From positions 1 through 8,712 of the forward strand of contig CALKBB010000057.1 of the NCBI GenBank assembly GCA_937989795.1: 8,712 nt of DNA. The letters run 5' to 3'. The position numbers and the translations under genes were made by a program. This document shows positions 1-5,471 of this stretch, in pieces (within the stretch, counting starts at the first letter, position 1; the number at the start of each line of letters is the position of its first letter). The notes under the pieces were generated by a model, which ran no database searches, was not told the DNA's origin, and saw only the letters and a list, made by a program, of their open reading frames with translations. Source of the stretch: an uncultured Collinsella sp. Its GTDB lineage: Bacteria > Actinomycetota > Coriobacteriia > Coriobacteriales > Coriobacteriaceae.

Positions 1-23
1 GACCGCACCCGTCCTCCTGTTCA

Positions 24-78
24 TCTCAATCTGTAACATCTAGCCGAGTTTTTCGATCCCAACTGTTATAGATTGAGA
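24..78. repeat. Inverted-repeat hairpin element, copy 1
   Basis: A 15-base arm (24-38, TCTCAATCTGTAACA) pairs with 64-78 with one G-U pair and no mismatch, around a loop of about 25 bases. Two further copies lie at 5212-5274 and 5291-5357. Counted between equivalent positions, all three have a 27-base centre, and copies 1 and 2 share TAGCCGAGTTTTT in it. It sits just upstream of the toxin-antitoxin promoter. There is no T-run after the right arm, so it is not a standard terminator. Confidence 0.75.
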
Positions 79-91
79 CGATTCGACGGTA

Positions 92-127
92 TCGTCCGCA
101 TGGACACACCGTGGTACAATTGTGTCC
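92..127 (+). promoter_or_regulatory. Toxin-antitoxin promoter with operator-like palindrome
   Basis: A good -10 box TACAAT lies at 115-120, with only a weak -35 candidate (TCGTCC, 92-97) 17 bases upstream. The inverted repeat GGACACA (102-108) / TGTGTCC (121-127) brackets the -10 box. Antitoxins of the Phd/YefM family commonly repress their own operon by binding palindromes over the promoter, so this is the likely autoregulatory site. That function is inferred. Confidence 0.5.
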
Positions 128-146
128 CAACGCAAAGGAGGTACCC

Positions 147-413
147 ATGTCAGCTTGTGTGCCCGTCCGAGATATGAAGGACACTGCTGCATTCACTACG
201 CTTGTTGAGTCTGAGCGCGACGTCACCGTAACCAAGAACGGCTACGAGGCCATGCACTGCATCAGCAGCGACCAGTATCGCCTCATGCAAGAAGAAATCG
301 CCAAGGCAAAACTGCTGTCTCGTATGATGTTGGCAGAAGACGAAATATCGCAAGGCGACTACAGCGATTACGAATCCTTCGCGGCTTCGATACGAGACAA
401 ATATGACCTATAA
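147..413 (+). CDS. Type II antitoxin, Phd/YefM family
   Basis: This 88-residue protein resembles Phd/YefM antitoxins. These bind and neutralise a partner toxin through a flexible C-terminal half and bind operator DNA through the N-terminal half. Visible marks are an N-terminal VPVRDMKDTAAFTTLVE segment, then DVTVTKNGYEAMHCIS (the family's typical 'v.itknGkp.avl.s..y' strand pattern), and an acidic, charged C-terminal tail (residues about 50-88). The ATG at 147 is chosen because a strong AAAGGAGGT ribosome site lies at 134-142; an in-frame upstream GTG at 111 would lie within the promoter. The stop overlaps the start of the toxin gene by 11 bases, the usual arrangement for translational coupling. 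The length is normal for the family. Confidence 0.85.
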   Translation: MSACVPVRDMKDTAAFTTLVESERDVTVTKNGYEAMHCISSDQYRLMQEEIAKAKLLSRMMLAEDEISQGDYSDYESFAASIRDKYDL

Positions 414-708
414 CGTCGTAATCCTCAAAAGCGCGCGATATGAGTACGAGAGTATCGTCGGATACCTTGCCCAAATCCTCAAGAATCCGCGCGCAGCAGG
501 CATTTTTGTCGCTGAGTTTGAATATCAGCTTGATCTGCTTCGCGAACAGCCGCTCCTACGTCCCCTCTCGCACATGCAAGAGCTGGCTGCACGTAATTAC
601 CGATCGTTTCCCATCAACAACTACGTGTGCCTTTATAAGTTTGAGCACGAAACAATCTATATCGCCCACATCTTTCATCAGTCACAGGACTACGCCCGCC
701 TGGTCTAG
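403..708 (+). CDS. Type II toxin, RelE/ParE superfamily
   Basis: This 101-residue protein has the RelE/ParE fold pattern: a first strand (YNVVILKSA), a helical pair with YESIVGYLAQILKNPRAA, the LREQPLLRPL turn, then YRSFPINNYVCLYKF and an ending strand-helix with IYIAHIFHQSQDYARLV. Members either cleave mRNA at the ribosome (RelE-like) or poison DNA gyrase (ParE-like). The long helical hairpin and the 'NP.AA' segment look closer to ParE/YoeB-like plasmid-stabilisation proteins, but the target cannot be told from sequence alone. It begins at an ATG inside the antitoxin's last codons (overlap 403-413), so the pair is one operon. It appears complete with no frameshift. Confidence 0.83.
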   Translation: MTYNVVILKSARYEYESIVGYLAQILKNPRAAGIFVAEFEYQLDLLREQPLLRPLSHMQELAARNYRSFPINNYVCLYKFEHETIYIAHIFHQSQDYARLV

Positions 709-736
709 CCCACAAGCTGAATACTTGGCCCGAGCG

Positions 737-795
737 CATTTGCGTGTCATATCGCGTCACGTTGACGCGTAAAATGACGTGCAAATGGTGTTTTT
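737..795 (+). terminator. Long hairpin with T-run after the toxin gene
   Basis: Arms 737-750 and 774-787 pair over 14 positions, including two G-T pairs. An inner perfect hairpin is CGCGTCA (753-759) / TGACGCG (763-769) with a 3-base loop. TTTTT follows at 791-795. It lies 29 bases after the toxin stop and plausibly terminates the toxin-antitoxin operon. The T-run is offset by three bases from the stem, so termination is likely but not certain. Confidence 0.5.
738..769. repeat. 32-base hairpin repeat, copy A (downstream of the deoR fragment)
   Basis: This stretch matches 5373-5404 at 28 of 32 positions by hand alignment. Both copies lie in the same orientation about 70-110 bases beyond the 3' end of a deoR copy. 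The repeat therefore probably belonged to the ancestral deoR downstream region and was copied with it. Between this repeat and the deoR stop the two loci are no longer clearly alignable. Confidence 0.6.
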
Positions 796-878
796 ACTTA
801 TACGTGTCATTCTGCACGTCATATTGAAACGATAATCCCCGCGCCGGCAGGGGGCAGAAGTATCGCATGCTGCGTTAG

Positions 879-1274
879 CTAGCAGATGACCTGCGTGTGT
901 TCCTCGATGGCAGTGCGGTCCTCGGCGGTAATACCCGGCTCGCACACCACGGCGTCCAAATTGTCCAGGCGGCAGAAGGTGTAGAAGTCGCGCTTGCCGA
1001 TCTTGCTGGAGTCGGCGATCAGATAGCGCGAGTCCGCTTTGCTAAAAGCGAGCTGCTGGATACGGCCCTCGTCCATGCTGGACGTGGACACGTCGCCGTC
1101 CAGAATGCCGTTGGCACCGATAAACGCCGTGTCAATCCCTAGTGCGCGCAGGGTATCCTCGGCCATGGGGCCCATAAAGGCGGCGGTGCGGCGACGGTAC
1201 ATGCCGCCCACCAGGCACAGCTCGCAATCCTCGCGCGCCTCGAGCAGGCTAAAGGCCGAAAGCGAATTGGTCAC
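879..1274 (-). pseudogene. Truncated DeoR/LacR-type repressor (C-terminal half only)
   Basis: The reading frame encodes about 131 residues that match the C-terminal half of the complete DeoR protein at 5472-6236 at roughly 120 of 131 positions, ending identically in TQVIC. The effector-domain motifs are present (LVGGMYRRRTAAF, GANGILDGDVSTS, ADSSKIGKRDF). The N-terminal helix-turn-helix is absent. Identity stops abruptly at about 1275. Beyond it the frame runs on for about 20 unrelated or highly diverged residues to a stop near 1330. The apparent GTG start at 1274 is an internal Val codon of the family and has no ribosome site. Without a DNA-binding domain it cannot act as a repressor, so I treat it as a remnant. 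Divergence of about 8% in protein argues against a very recent exact duplication. Confidence 0.85.
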
Positions 1275-1366
1275 ATAGATGGAAGGCAGTTTGTCGGTGA
1301 CTCGGAGAGCGCCAATGCGATCTCACGACGGTTGCGCTCATTGTCTCAATTAGATACTCAACGAAA

Positions 1367-1401
1367 TACGGCCCCGCAGCTCAATAAGCTGCGGGGCCGT
1401 A
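1367..1401 (-). terminator. Strong hairpin terminator downstream of the PTS permease
   Basis: A perfect 14-base-pair G+C-rich stem (1367-1380 with 1388-1401) encloses a 7-base loop, about 36 bases after the permease stop. On the minus strand it is followed by TTTCGTTG, a short T-tract. It could also block transcription arriving from the opposite side. Confidence 0.75.
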
Positions 1402-1436
1402 CCATACACCGACGAATCAACGACGAAGTGCATCCA

Positions 1437-3131
1437 CTATTTGGCCAGCTCCTGAACGATCCAGTCAATTGCACCTTCGGGATCGTTGGTAAGGTCGATA
1501 TACTCCTTGCCCCTTGTGGTGAGCAGTTTAATTCCAAGGCGATCGGTATCGGCCTTCATAGCGTCATAGTACATGCGTGCCTGGGGTGCCAGAACAATCA
1601 CGTTGTACTGATCCATCGTCTCATAGTGGCTTCCGTACGCACCGGACTGAGAAACCAGATCGATACCCTTAGCAGCGGCACCTTCGCGAAGAGCATTTGC
1701 CAAGAGAGTCGAAGTGCCGGCACCCTGGCAAAGCACAAGCACGCGGATCTGCTCCGCCTTGTCCTTTACCGCCTCGAGAGCTTTTGCGACATTTTCCTGT
1801 GCGGCAATAGCATCTGCATCCGAGTTTCCTGCAGTCTCCTTTGCAGACTCTTCCAAACAAAGCTGATGGTCATACGCCTTGCAGAACGGATAGTAAATCA
1901 CAAAGTCAACGACCAACAGCACTGCCATCAATACAAGAGAACGCAGATCGAGACCCGTGGTGAGGAATGCACCGATTGGGCCGGGAAGCGCCCACGGCAT
2001 GGTATACATGGGGGCGTTCATTCCAATGACGTCAATGAAAAATTTACCGATAATGGCGTTGACCATAGGAGCCACTAGGAAGGGCACGAACATATAGGGA
2101 TTGAGAACAATCGGCATACCGAAGATAACGGGCTCGTTAACTCCAAAAATCACCGGGATAATCGATGCCTTGCCCATGGCTTTTAGCTGCTTGGAGCGCA
2201 TAAACATGATCAGGATAATAGGAACGATGAACGTGCAGCCAGAACCGCCCAGACCGCCGATGAAGCTTGTAAAGTCCTGCGTGAGAGCAATTGACGGGTG
2301 TCCACCTGCTTGGAAAACCTCAAGATTGGTAACGGTATTGCCATAGAGCGCAGCATTGATCGGACTCATGACAACCGAAGCACCGTGGATACCCATAAAT
2401 TGGAAAAGTGCGACGGCGCCTTCGATAAGCGCCATGCCAGGATAGGTGTCGACCGCGGAGAACAGCGGCGAGATGAGAGCGGATACCAAATTGGCGAACG
2501 GCACAGCAAGCAGCTTGCGGCTCGCAAGATCGATAAAAGCGCACGCAAGGATCGAAAACCCAAATGCAAAGATATCGCGAAAACTCTGCGCAATAGAGCC
2601 AGGGACCTCTTTGGGGAGCTTGATCGTCACATTATGGCTAATGCACACCTTATAGATATTAACGGTCAAGAATGCGGCTACGAACGCAGCGAGAAAACCC
2701 TTGGTTCCCATATAGCCGGTTTCAAAAACAGATGTATCTGCTCCGCCAATCGAGACAACATCGTTCGTCACCGATAGCAAGAGCATGCCGCACATGGCAC
2801 AAACCATGCACGAGGTGGGGTTGAGAGATTTGCCCGAAGGCATGCGACGGTTCATCGACATTGCAAGTGAGCTCGCCGTGGTGCCGGCCACCATAATGCC
2901 AAGAAGCCCCATGGTATATGCATAGATTTTATTGAAGAAATCCAGCACCTCAGGCGGAAGCGTGATGCCTACATAGGCAGGGAGCGTCGAAAGAAGAAGG
3001 AACAGGCTCGAGAACAGCACAATTGGCATATTCGAGAGAAAGCCATCCTTGATCGCCACCAGATAAATGTTCCTCGAGATTTTGTCGAAGAGGGGCTGGT
3101 GTTTTTCAAGGAATTTGACGATAGCGTCCAT
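1437..3131 (-). CDS. PTS lactose/cellobiose-family EIICB permease (LacE-like)
   Basis: This 564-residue membrane permease imports and phosphorylates a sugar using phosphate from EIIA. The N-terminal EIIC domain (about residues 1-420) has many hydrophobic segments and opens with FLEKHQPLFDKISRNIYLVAIKDG-type residues typical of the Lac family. Expected substrate-site residues are present: His249 in MGIHGAS and Glu333 in VNEPVIFGMPIVLNP. A charged Ala/Glu linker (about 425-460) leads to the EIIB domain with the phospho-cysteine Cys468 in VLVLCQGAGTS. The length matches LacE proteins (about 565-570). The ATG at 3131 is preferred over one five codons upstream because AAAGGA (3138-3143) sits 6 bases before it. 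Neither EIIA nor a phospho-beta-glycosidase is encoded nearby, so the substrate (lactose, cellobiose or another glycoside) is unresolved. Confidence 0.93.
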   Translation of the reverse strand: MDAIVKFLEKHQPLFDKISRNIYLVAIKDGFLSNMPIVLFSSLFLLLSTLPAYVGITLPPEVLDFFNKIYAYTMGLLGIMVAGTTASSLAMSMNRRMPSGKSLNPTSCMVCAMCGMLLLSVTNDVVSIGGADTSVFETGYMGTKGFLAAFVAAFLTVNIYKVCISHNVTIKLPKEVPGSIAQSFRDIFAFGFSILACAFIDLASRKLLAVPFANLVSALISPLFSAVDTYPGMALIEGAVALFQFMGIHGASVVMSPINAALYGNTVTNLEVFQAGGHPSIALTQDFTSFIGGLGGSGCTFIVPIILIMFMRSKQLKAMGKASIIPVIFGVNEPVIFGMPIVLNPYMFVPFLVAPMVNAIIGKFFIDVIGMNAPMYTMPWALPGPIGAFLTTGLDLRSLVLMAVLLVVDFVIYYPFCKAYDHQLCLEESAKETAGNSDADAIAAQENVAKALEAVKDKAEQIRVLVLCQGAGTSTLLANALREGAAAKGIDLVSQSGAYGSHYETMDQYNVIVLAPQARMYYDAMKADTDRLGIKLLTTRGKEYIDLTNDPEGAIDWIVQELAK

Positions 3132-3199
3132 AACACATCCTTTCATGATTCCCGGGCACGTAACGATTTATCCGGACTCAACCGTCGTCGTCCCCGTTT

Positions 3200-3223
3200 G
3201 TATCCACTTATGTAAGTGAATAC
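3200..3223. promoter_or_regulatory. 24-base near-perfect palindrome in the permease leader
   Basis: The core CACTTATGTAAGTG (3205-3218) is a perfect palindrome. Four further outer pairs, GTAT (3200-3203) against ATAC (3220-3223), also match, leaving a single mismatched pair. It lies 69-92 bases upstream of the permease ATG. Its length and symmetry are typical of an operator for a dimeric repressor such as the adjacent GntR or a DeoR protein. Which protein binds it is not known. Confidence 0.5.
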
Positions 3224-3269
3224 GTTCTTGTGCGAAATGTAATATCATTTGCGCGATTTGTCATAACCA

Positions 3270-3298
3270 ATTCTTTTTCCGCTTTGTCGATATGTCAA
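3270..3298 (-). promoter_or_regulatory. Candidate promoter of the PTS permease
   Basis: On the minus strand a perfect -35 TTGACA (3298-3293) is followed after 17 bases by AAGAAT (3275-3270), which matches four of six -10 positions. The 24-base palindrome lies downstream of this, where a bound repressor could block transcription. The 12-base motif at 3315-3326 lies just upstream of the -35. Confidence 0.4.
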
Positions 3299-3314
3299 GA
3301 ATTCAAATACTTAT

Positions 3315-3402
3315 TCGGTGAACGGTAGTTGATTAATATAAGGTTTCCCAGCTAAATGATATTTTTTTCGAGCAGTACAATAAGTTTGCAACCGTTCACC
3401 GA
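3315..3402. promoter_or_regulatory. Pair of inverted 12-base operator-like sites in the divergent promoter region
   Basis: TCGGTGAACGGT at 3315-3326 recurs exactly, inverted, as ACCGTTCACCGA at 3391-3402, with centres 76 bases apart. One copy is next to the permease -35 and the other lies between the -35 and -10 of the divergent gene. A regulator binding both could loop the DNA and control both directions. The GntR-family protein encoded at 4462-5199 is the obvious candidate, by inference. Confidence 0.5.
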
Positions 3403-3413
3403 TTGGATATAAC
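3386..3413 (+). promoter_or_regulatory. Candidate promoter of the TIM-barrel-like gene
   Basis: TTGCAA (3386-3391) and TATAAC (3408-3413) are spaced by 16 bases, and the inverted 12-base site at 3391-3402 lies inside the spacer. This is consistent with a repressed promoter. The surrounding DNA is A+T-rich, so other -10 choices are possible. Confidence 0.4.
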
Positions 3414-3422
3414 ATATTGAAT

Positions 3423-3440
3423 ATATTGTTGTAACAATAT
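3423..3440. promoter_or_regulatory. 18-base perfect palindrome before the TIM-barrel-like gene
   Basis: ATATTGTT (3423-3430) and AACAATAT (3433-3440) are perfectly complementary around a GT centre. The site lies just downstream of the candidate promoter and 46 bases before the start codon. Its sequence is unrelated to the 12-base sites and to the 24-base palindrome, suggesting a second regulator or a structured leader. Confidence 0.45.
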
Positions 3441-3486
3441 TAGAGACAATGTCACAAGCCTGTCGTTCTAGTCAAAGGAAGTAACA

Positions 3487-4407
3487 ATGCCCAAACGATT
3501 ACTGAACATGTCCGCATCCGATTTTGCCGCCACGTCACCCATGGATCTAAAGCAGGCAATTCTGGCTTCCGAGGGACGTACCATCATGGCGGAAAACGTA
3601 CCCTCTTCCCAATTTCTCGGCGGCGTTACTAATGCCGAAATCGAACGTGCCGCAGGTGCCGACCTGCTTCTGTTTAACGCGCTCGATGTGTTCAATCCAG
3701 TTATTGCCGGTATTCCAGATGATCTCAATGAAAACCCGGTCACTTGGGTGAAGCGAGCATGCGGAAGGCCCATTGGCGTCAATCTGGAACCAGTTGATAA
3801 CGAGGCAGAGATGTCTGAATCCCGAACGGAAATCCCCATGGGTCGTCGTGTCTCTCCCAAGACCTTAGAAAAGGCTAACGAACTCGGATTTGATTTTATC
3901 TGCCTGACGGGCAACCCTGGAACCGGCGTCTCCAACGATGCAATCGCCCATTCGATTAAACTCTCCAAAGAGCATTTCAATGGCCTGGTCATAGCCGGAA
4001 AAATGCATGGAGCGGGCGTTGCGGAACCTGTCATGACGCTCGAAATTGCGCGCAAGTTTGTTGACCTCGGCGTCGATATCCTTCTCGTGCCAGCCCCCTA
4101 CACCGTCCCTTGCTTCCAAGAAGCAGACCTGCGCGCCATCGTAGACTTTGTACGATCCCACAACGTAGGCAAGTCAATTGAAGAGAAGGTTCTCGTCATG
4201 GCGGCGAACGGGACGAGTCAAGACTCCTGCGACAGCGAGACCATTAAGAAAATAGGCCTTGCAGCAAAAGCAGCCGGCGCTGACCTCCAACATATCGGGG
4301 ACTCCATGAACGGTATTTGCCTGCCCCAGAATATCTTCACGCTCGGACAAGCCCTTCGTGGATACAGGCATCAGATCGTCATGCTGAGCCGCTCTGTGAT
4401 ACGTTAA
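3487..4407 (+). CDS. Uncharacterised TIM-barrel-like protein of PTS loci (possibly DUF7916 family)
   Basis: A 306-residue cytoplasmic protein with no signal peptide or membrane segment. It shows the strand-helix rhythm of a beta/alpha barrel: RTIMAEN (31-37), DLLLFNA (59-65), IGVNLEPVD (96-104), DFICLTGNPGTGV (136-148), LVIAGKMHGAG (167-177), DILLVPAP (197-204), LVMAANGTSQDSCD (236-249) and DLQHIGD (266-272). The Asn, Glu, Lys-His and Asp residues at strand ends look like an active site. I recall similar proteins next to lactose/cellobiose-type PTS genes, loosely labelled as PEP-phosphonomutase-like or given a DUF name; this recall is not certain and the reaction is unknown. The ATG is supported by AAAGGA at 3474-3479. 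It diverges from the permease and precedes the GntR gene, so a role in metabolising the imported sugar phosphate is plausible but unproven. Confidence 0.8.
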   Translation: MPKRLLNMSASDFAATSPMDLKQAILASEGRTIMAENVPSSQFLGGVTNAEIERAAGADLLLFNALDVFNPVIAGIPDDLNENPVTWVKRACGRPIGVNLEPVDNEAEMSESRTEIPMGRRVSPKTLEKANELGFDFICLTGNPGTGVSNDAIAHSIKLSKEHFNGLVIAGKMHGAGVAEPVMTLEIARKFVDLGVDILLVPAPYTVPCFQEADLRAIVDFVRSHNVGKSIEEKVLVMAANGTSQDSCDSETIKKIGLAAKAAGADLQHIGDSMNGICLPQNIFTLGQALRGYRHQIVMLSRSVIR

Positions 4408-4461
4408 GGTTACCTTGCCCACGCTACATCCCGACTGAGGCAACCATCAGGTATAACCAAC

Positions 4462-5199
4462 ATGCAAACTGAGGCTCTAATGCTCGATACACACGAAAAA
4501 CGGCCACTCTATTTACAGCTCACCGACGCGCTGCTCAAGCAGATCGTCGATGAATATCAAGCAGACGATAAACTTCCAACAGAAATGGAACTCTGCGACG
4601 AATACGCCGTAAGCAGAACAACCGTCCGACTTGCCATGAGTGAGCTGGAGCGTCGTGGAAGTATCTATCGAATCCAAGGTAAGGGGTCGTTTGTTGCACC
4701 GAAACGCGTTAGCGAGCTCAATTCACTTTTAGACTTTGACTTTGCAAACCATTGCGATGGCGTTGATCCAGATGCCATTACCAAACATTTCGGCGGCCTC
4801 ACATCAGGTCGTCCAATTTCCGTAATGATGCTCCAACAATTTGGATGTCAAAGTCGCGACAAAATTCAGCGTCTTGAATTGACCTACGAACTTGAAGGCA
4901 GCTTCATAGGCGCTGATACGTTCTTCATTTCAAAGTCGCGCGTTCCGAATAACCAGTTAGATTTTCAGGCATTTAGCAGAATCATGGACGACTTGTCAAA
5001 GTCTATCCAATCTGTTAGGGAAAGCTATAGAGCACGTCAGCTTAGCGATTCCGAAGCCAGTAATTATGGTGTTGCAAAACTTTCTGTCATCGAACTGACT
5101 CATTATGCTTACGACTCCGGAGGCAAACTAATCTCAATTGTCTGCCGCACCGTCTTAACTGGGCGAATCCCTTATCAAAACTTTATTTTCAAGTCCTAA
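4462..5199 (+). CDS. GntR-family transcriptional regulator (HutC/UTRA type)
   Basis: A 245-residue regulator with an N-terminal winged helix-turn-helix (about 14-80): RPLYLQLTDALLKQI, LPTEMELCDEYAVSRTTVRLAMSELE and the wing IYRIQGKGSFVAP. A UTRA ligand-binding domain follows (about 95-240), ending in the usual arginine-containing strand. HutC-type members bind palindromic operators and release them on binding a sugar phosphate or related metabolite. It starts 54 bases after the TIM-barrel-like gene on the same strand, so the two are probably co-transcribed. The likely targets are the palindromes in the divergent promoter region (3200-3440). The start is ambiguous: an ATG at 4480 (giving 239 residues) has GAGG five bases upstream, a better ribosome site than that of 4462. 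Base composition is visibly A+T-richer than deoR or galM. Confidence 0.9.
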   Translation: MQTEALMLDTHEKRPLYLQLTDALLKQIVDEYQADDKLPTEMELCDEYAVSRTTVRLAMSELERRGSIYRIQGKGSFVAPKRVSELNSLLDFDFANHCDGVDPDAITKHFGGLTSGRPISVMMLQQFGCQSRDKIQRLELTYELEGSFIGADTFFISKSRVPNNQLDFQAFSRIMDDLSKSIQSVRESYRARQLSDSEASNYGVAKLSVIELTHYAYDSGGKLISIVCRTVLTGRIPYQNFIFKS

Positions 5200-5211
5200 T
5201 GTTCTTTTTCT

Positions 5212-5274
5212 TTTGTCTCGATCTGTAACACGTAGCCGAGTTTTTAAGTCCTAACCGTTACAGATCGAGACAAA
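5212..5274. repeat. Inverted-repeat hairpin element, copy 2
   Basis: An 18-base perfect stem (5212-5229 with 5257-5274) surrounds a 27-base loop, starting 13 bases after the GntR stop codon. The stem carries a paired change relative to copy 1: G5220-C5266 replaces A28-T74, which keeps pairing intact. There is no T-run on the 3' side of either strand. It lies between convergent genes, where it could still affect transcript ends. Confidence 0.75.
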
Positions 5275-5290
5275 CAAGGTAGGCCCCGCC

Positions 5291-5357
5291 GAATTGTCTC
5301 AATCTGTAACATCTGGTTGGTGGTTTCACCCCTACCTGTTACAGGTTGAGACGATTT
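5291..5357. repeat. Inverted-repeat hairpin element, copy 3
   Basis: Arms 5296-5310 and 5338-5352 pair over 15 positions with one G-T pair. The pairing extends outward to 5291/5357 with two further G-T pairs. The centre has the same 27-base length as the other copies but a different sequence. It lies only 16 bases from copy 2, forming a tandem pair between the convergent gntR and deoR genes. Confidence 0.7.
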
Positions 5358-5372
5358 GATAGTGGAGTCCTT

Positions 5373-5404
5373 ATTTGCGCGTCATATCGCGTAGCGCTGA
5401 CGCG
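5373..5404. repeat. 32-base hairpin repeat, copy B (downstream of the complete deoR)
   Basis: This is 28/32 identical to 738-769. It contains CGCGT (5388-5392) / ACGCG (5400-5404) around a short centre. It lies 68 bases beyond the deoR stop. A second small hairpin, GGAGG/CCTCC (5423-5427 with 5435-5439), lies between. Either could help end deoR transcripts, but neither has a T-run. Confidence 0.55.
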
Positions 5405-5471
5405 CTGGTTTCCACAATGACAGGAGGTAAAAGTCCTCCCGCATCACCCGTTGGCAATCCCGTAGCGATAA

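Noticed and set aside
24..78. Hairpin element as a rho-independent terminator
   Set aside because: No T-run follows the right arm on either strand in any of the three copies, and the loop is about 25-27 bases.
111..146. Upstream in-frame start (GTG at 111) for the antitoxin
   Set aside because: It lies over the -10 box, and the ATG at 147 has a strong AAAGGAGGT ribosome site.
1332..2777. Plus-strand open frames opposite the PTS permease
   Set aside because: Their translations show no recognisable motifs, and the minus strand encodes a full-length EIICB with its catalytic residues.
3147..3486. Riboswitch or T-box in the permease or barrel-gene leader
   Set aside because: No conserved riboswitch core or terminator/antiterminator pair is visible, and the symmetrical sites look like DNA operators.
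5212..5357. Tandem hairpins as a CRISPR array
   Set aside because: There are only two units of imperfect internal palindromes with unequal sequence and no spacer pattern, and no cas genes are present.
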